Shown piece by piece: positions 20,714 to 23,872 of a DNA stretch of 23,872 nucleotides; position 1 is the stretch's first letter, and each line of letters starts with the position of its first letter. The DNA lies in NCBI GenBank assembly GCA_030656435.1, contig JAUSOA010000194.1:1-23872 (forward strand). Direction: 5' to 3'. The notes beneath the pieces are model-generated. The model saw nothing but the letters and a program-made list of their open reading frames with translations. It had not been told where the DNA came from and did no database searches. The translations under genes were made by a program, and so were the position numbers. This stretch comes from Acholeplasmataceae bacterium (GTDB lineage: Bacteria > Bacillota_I > Bacilli_A > Acholeplasmatales > Acholeplasmataceae).

Positions 20714-21403
20714 ATGTCAAAATGGATACGCGATTTAAGAGATCGAGAAAAGTTTTCTAAATGGTTCCCCCTATTCGTTTTGTCTTGGGGAATAATAGGA
20801 ATCATCCTTTTAATCGGTAGAGCACTCTTTGGTCAAACTCCAGGTCCTTCTTTACTGATTACACTGTTTTATTTTACATCCCAAAGCAACACACTTATAA
20901 CGATTATTGTTCTTCTATTTCTTCTCAATTTTTCAAAAAAATCATGGTACAAATACTTAGCATTTATAGGATTGGTAAATATAGTAATTACAGGTGTAAT
21001 ATTTCATTTACTAATTACACCATATATGGGAAATGTATCACTTATTAATCATGTCTTGCATACAATCAATCCACTACTCTATATTGCATTTTACTTCATC
21101 ATTCTAAATGACTATATTGAGATAAAAAAGTTTTGGGTTTCCCTAGTTTATCCATTATTATATTTGAGTCTTGTATACATCTTTATCGAACCTGTTTTAG
21201 GGGATTTGCTCGATAGAATCCTGCCAGATTTCGAAGGTGCTAGATATGTCTATCCATTCCTTGATCCAAGATTATACTCAACAGGTGTTCGTGGATTACT
21301 TGTATTTAACCTTGGTATACTTGCTCCATTAATTTGTATACTTTCAGTATTTCTCATCTTTTTAAAAATTAAATTAGAGAAGAAGATTTGTATAAAAAAC
21401 TAA
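20714..21403 (+). CDS. Pr6Pr-like integral membrane protein
   Basis: A 229-residue protein with six hydrophobic helices. The pattern 'FYFTSQSNTLITIIVLLFLL' (FT.QSN motif in helix 2), 'TGVIFHLLI', 'LINHVLHTINPLLYIAFYFII' (HxxxPxxY-like) and 'YVYPFLDPRLYSTGVRG' fits the Pr6Pr family of small membrane proteins, whose function is not established. The protein begins with a charged cytoplasmic stretch (MSKWIRDLRDREKFSKW) and ends in a lysine-rich tail. GAGG (20704-20707) precedes the ATG. It lies downstream of ansA and ends at a strong bidirectional terminator. Confidence 0.75.
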   Translation: MSKWIRDLRDREKFSKWFPLFVLSWGIIGIILLIGRALFGQTPGPSLLITLFYFTSQSNTLITIIVLLFLLNFSKKSWYKYLAFIGLVNIVITGVIFHLLITPYMGNVSLINHVLHTINPLLYIAFYFIILNDYIEIKKFWVSLVYPLLYLSLVYIFIEPVLGDLLDRILPDFEGARYVYPFLDPRLYSTGVRGLLVFNLGILAPLICILSVFLIFLKIKLEKKICIKN

Positions 21404-21410
21404 TAAAAAT

Positions 21411-21446
21411 GACCCGGTGCACTATTGCACTCGGGTCTTCTTTTTT
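21411..21446. terminator. Bidirectional terminator between convergent transcription units
   Basis: GACCCG-GTGCA-CTAT-TGCAC-T-CGGGTC (21411-21437), an 11-bp stem with one bulged T, then TCTTCTTTTTT. On the - strand it is followed by ATTTTTATT, so it can also end the hemW-xerD-deoB transcript. Confidence 0.85.
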
Positions 21447-21480
21447 ATGTATTAATTCATTTTTTCATGTGTCCAAAAAA

Positions 21481-22665
21481 CTATTTATTTCCTCCGATAT
21501 ACTTCAAGAATGAATTGCCATGTTTAGGCTTTTCAGTGCTGAAAATATCATTAATTGTATACCCCACATCAGCAAATGTTTTAAAGATTGGAAGCTTATT
21601 TCCTTCTAAATATTTCTTCGTGTAAATGAGTATTGGAACGTATTCTCTAGTGTGATCAGTGCCATGGTGTGTTGGATCATTACCGTGGTCTGCAGTCAAT
21701 ATTAGAAGGTCATCTTCTTTCAGATTTCTAATCAAATCTGGTAGCTGTCTATCAAATGTTTCTATGGCTTTTCCATAGCCAATTGGGTCTCTTCTGTGTC
21801 CATAAAGTGCATCAAAATCAACAAGATTTAAGAAACACAAACCATTGAAATCCTTTTTTGCAAGCTCGATAATTTGAGCCATTCCGTCATCATTTGAAAT
21901 AGTTTTACTGTGTTGTGTAATGCCGTAACCATCAAAAATATCATTAATTTTTCCTAGTGCAATGACATCATAATCTGCTTCACTTAAGTAATTTAATGTT
22001 GTTTTTTCATGTGGTTTTAAAGCATAATCATGACGATTAGAGGTTCGAACAAAGCTATTTTTATCGCTTCCAATAAATGGTCTTGCGATTACACGACCAA
22101 CTTTCCATTCGGGTTTAAGAGTAATTTCTCTTGCAATTTCGCATATTCTATACTGCTCTTTTATCGGAATAATTCCTTCATGCATCGCGATTTGAAGCAC
22201 TGAGTCTGCTGAAGTATATACGATCATTGCCCCAGTTTTCATGTGTTCTTCACCGAGTTCCACTAGGATTTCTGTCCCGGATGCTGAGTAGTTTCCTATG
22301 GTTTTTCTCCCTGTTTTTCTTTCAAGCTCAGTGATTAATTCTTTAGGGAAACCTCTATCGGTAAATGTTTGGAAAGGCTTTGTAATATGCATACCCATCA
22401 TTTCCCAATGACCAGTCATTGTGTCTTTTCCTGTAGAAGCTTCTTGCATCTTTGTGTAAAAAGCCTTTGGATGCTTGACTGCTTCAACACCCTTAATAGG
22501 TGCAATATTGCCAATCCCTAACGACTTCAAATTAGGAATATTTAAATCCATTCTTTCCGCAATGTTACCTATGGTGTTAGCTCCAACATCATTATATAAT
22601 TTTGCATCAGGTGCCTCACCAATACCAAGGCTATCTAATATAACTAAAAATACGCGATTATACAT
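21481..22665 (-). CDS. deoB: Phosphopentomutase
   Basis: A 394-residue phosphopentomutase that interconverts (deoxy)ribose 1- and 5-phosphate in nucleoside salvage. It belongs to the alkaline-phosphatase-like superfamily. The metal-binding Asp11 is in 'VILDSLGIGEAPD', the phospho-acceptor Thr is in 'STGKDTMTGHWEMMG' (residues 77-91), and metal ligands are in 'DHGNDPTHHGTDHTREYVP' from Asp326. The ATG overlaps the end of xerD by 8 bp (ATGTATAA), and its ribosome binding site AAAGGAGG lies in the last xerD codons, so translation is coupled. The order xerD-deoB is the same as ripX-drm in Bacillus. Confidence 0.94.
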   Translation of the reverse strand: MYNRVFLVILDSLGIGEAPDAKLYNDVGANTIGNIAERMDLNIPNLKSLGIGNIAPIKGVEAVKHPKAFYTKMQEASTGKDTMTGHWEMMGMHITKPFQTFTDRGFPKELITELERKTGRKTIGNYSASGTEILVELGEEHMKTGAMIVYTSADSVLQIAMHEGIIPIKEQYRICEIAREITLKPEWKVGRVIARPFIGSDKNSFVRTSNRHDYALKPHEKTTLNYLSEADYDVIALGKINDIFDGYGITQHSKTISNDDGMAQIIELAKKDFNGLCFLNLVDFDALYGHRRDPIGYGKAIETFDRQLPDLIRNLKEDDLLILTADHGNDPTHHGTDHTREYVPILIYTKKYLEGNKLPIFKTFADVGYTINDIFSTEKPKHGNSFLKYIGGNK

Positions 22666-23563
22666 TTGAATCCTCCTTTGCGCGTGGATGCGCTTGTTTA
22701 TATATTTCTTTAATTCTCTTCTGACTTATGTGCGTATAAATCTGTGTTGTTGAAATATCTTCATGTCCTAAAAGAGATTGTAGTGTCCTTAAATCCATAC
22801 CATTTTCAAGTAAATGAGTTGCAAACGAATGTCTTAGTGTATGTGGTGAACATTCAGTTTGCACTCCCGCATCATGCGATAGTTTCTTTAATAACTTGAA
22901 AAATCCTTGCCTAGATAATCTTGATCCTGTTTGATTGACGAATAGAAAAGATGTTTTTTTATCATCAAGCAAATTTTCTCTACCCTTAACAATATAGTTC
23001 CTAAGAGCTATTGTTGATATATCTGAAATAGGAACCATACGTTCTTTTGAACCCTTACCACGTACCATAATGTAGCCTTGGTTTAAGTGGATATCTTCCA
23101 TTTCAATATCTAAAAGCTCAGACACTCTAAGCCCTGATCCATAAATTAATTCTAGCAGAGCTGCATTCCTTAACCCTAAAGGCTTAGTCTTGTCAACTTG
23201 ATCAAGGATAGAAACAACCTCATCAATTGATAAAACCTGTGGTAAACTTTTTTCAACCTTTGGTGCTGCAAACCCTTTAGCAACATCACCTTCTACCTCT
23301 TTTTCAAGCAATAAAAAATGATGAAAACTTTTAATTGCAGTTAGTTTTCTTGCTAAGCTTTTGGATGCTACTGTTTTTTTCATGCTTCGAATAAAGCCTT
23401 CAATATGTCTTTTATCGATGAATTTGGGCTTCGTAATTCCATGATATTTCTCTAGAAAAATACTGTATTGATTTAAATCTGTTAGGTATGAATCAATCGT
23501 ATTCTTACTCGATCCTTTTTCATTTTTTAAATAGTATTCGAAATCCTTTAACAAGTATTTCAT
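22658..23563 (-). CDS. xerD: Site-specific tyrosine recombinase XerD
   Basis: A 301-residue tyrosine recombinase. The N-terminal SAM-like core-binding domain covers residues 1-85 and the catalytic domain ~105-295. All active-site residues are present: Arg146 ('YGSGLRVSELL'), Lys170 ('VRGKGSKER'), His241 and Arg244 ('SPHTLRHSFATHLL'), His267 ('LLGHEDISTTQ') and the nucleophile Tyr276 ('IYTHIS'). With a partner (XerC) or alone it resolves chromosome dimers at dif; a strong dif candidate lies at 19507-19534. XerD rather than XerC is inferred from the deoB neighbour and overall likeness. It starts inside the stop codon of hemW (ATGA overlap) with only a weak GGTG upstream, so it depends on translational coupling. 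Confidence 0.92.
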   Translation of the reverse strand: MKYLLKDFEYYLKNEKGSSKNTIDSYLTDLNQYSIFLEKYHGITKPKFIDKRHIEGFIRSMKKTVASKSLARKLTAIKSFHHFLLLEKEVEGDVAKGFAAPKVEKSLPQVLSIDEVVSILDQVDKTKPLGLRNAALLELIYGSGLRVSELLDIEMEDIHLNQGYIMVRGKGSKERMVPISDISTIALRNYIVKGRENLLDDKKTSFLFVNQTGSRLSRQGFFKLLKKLSHDAGVQTECSPHTLRHSFATHLLENGMDLRTLQSLLGHEDISTTQIYTHISQKRIKEIYKQAHPRAKEDSNV

Positions 23564-23872
23564 ATGAACACCATAAAGACTTGGTTACCTAAAAAGATAC
23601 CTTTATCGGTAAGCATTAATCTCCCATTCTCTATTTTTATAAGTCCTATTTCCATCTTTTCATTCAATCCTGGATACTTATCAAAGAGCTTAAATCGATA
23701 TTTTTCTTCAAGCTCTGATATAGAAACACCACTTATTTTTCTAAGTCCAAAAATGAGTTCATCCTGTAATAGTGATTCACTACTTTGAATTTCTGATCGC
23801 TCCTTGGGTGATACTAGATATTTAGGAAGCGACTTATTATTATAAGTTCTTTGATTAGAAATTAATCCATGT
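23560..23872 (-). CDS. hemW: HemW-type radical SAM protein, C-terminal part (5' end outside window)
   Basis: On the - strand a frame is open from the window edge to the TGA at 23562-23560, giving 103 residues. They match the C-terminal domain of HemW (formerly called oxygen-independent coproporphyrinogen oxidase-like; a heme chaperone): 'ISNQRTYNNKSLPKYL', then 'LLQDELIFGLRKISGVSISELEEKY' (the 'E..lGLR...G' motif), and 'IKIENGRLMLTDKGIFLGNQVF' (the 'LT.kG..l.n.V' motif). The radical-SAM CxxxCxxC part is outside the window, so completeness is unknown. The stop overlaps the start of xerD by 4 bp. The C-terminal domain in this family helps heme binding; whether this organism makes or uses heme cannot be judged here. 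Confidence 0.75.
   Translation of the reverse strand, partial: HGLISNQRTYNNKSLPKYLVSPKERSEIQSSESLLQDELIFGLRKISGVSISELEEKYRFKLFDKYPGLNEKMEIGLIKIENGRLMLTDKGIFLGNQVFMVFI

Noticed and set aside
1..23872. CRISPR array, tRNA or rRNA genes, intact insertion sequences
   Set aside because: I read through the gaps between genes and saw no regularly spaced repeats, no tRNA-like GGTTCRA arm in a cloverleaf context, no rRNA signature and no transposase gene.

Overview
The window reads as chromosomal DNA of a low-GC, wall-less or Bacillota-like bacterium. The best guess is the Acholeplasma/Izemoplasma side of the Mollicutes. Reasons: strong A+T bias, AGGAGG-type ribosome binding sites, intrinsic terminators, a lipoprotein-type solute-binding protein, and TGA used as a true stop (ends of the KASIII-like gene and hemW) with TGG for Trp, so this is not the Mycoplasma/Spiroplasma code. 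The taxonomic call is inference.

Region 1 (1-5.2 kb) is housekeeping on the + strand: the 3' end of a topoisomerase IV A subunit (parC), a TGS-domain uridine-kinase-like protein, a winged-helix protein ending in a sliding-clamp-like motif, a stand-alone elongation factor Ts, and two small membrane proteins. Most units are separated by short hairpin terminators and near-consensus promoters.

Region 2 (5.2-18.5 kb) is a regulated catabolic locus. A divergent TetR-type regulator faces an apparent 11-gene, 12-kb operon: thiolase, short-chain dehydrogenase, KASIII-like enzyme with a changed active site, a complete LivH-M-G-F ABC importer, an unusual Ig-domain lipoprotein receptor, a 4-hydroxybutyrate-type CoA-transferase and two alpha/beta hydrolases, the second resembling short-chain polyhydroxyalkanoate depolymerases. 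The simplest reading is uptake and breakdown of a hydroxybutyrate-like compound or its oligomers: hydrolysis, CoA activation, oxidation to acetoacetyl-CoA, thiolysis to acetyl-CoA. No PHB synthase is present. The 510-bp tetR-thiolase gap carries two 19/21-identical inverted operators, each next to a promoter, a possible small RNA with its own terminator, and a cre-like site.

Region 3 (18.5-19.7 kb) is a gene-free, A-rich stretch of about 1.2 kb. It holds a 19-bp alternating purine-pyrimidine tract, a long-range 13-bp RNA-like stem and, at 19507-19534, a very good match to a chromosome dimer resolution (dif) site. This suggests the window spans the replication terminus, in line with gene orientation changing from + to - just beyond it.

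Region 4 (19.7-23.9 kb) has an asparaginase and a Pr6Pr-like membrane protein on +, then, convergent across a bidirectional terminator, an overlapping hemW-xerD-deoB cluster on -. XerD is the enzyme family expected to act on dif, about 3.1 kb away.
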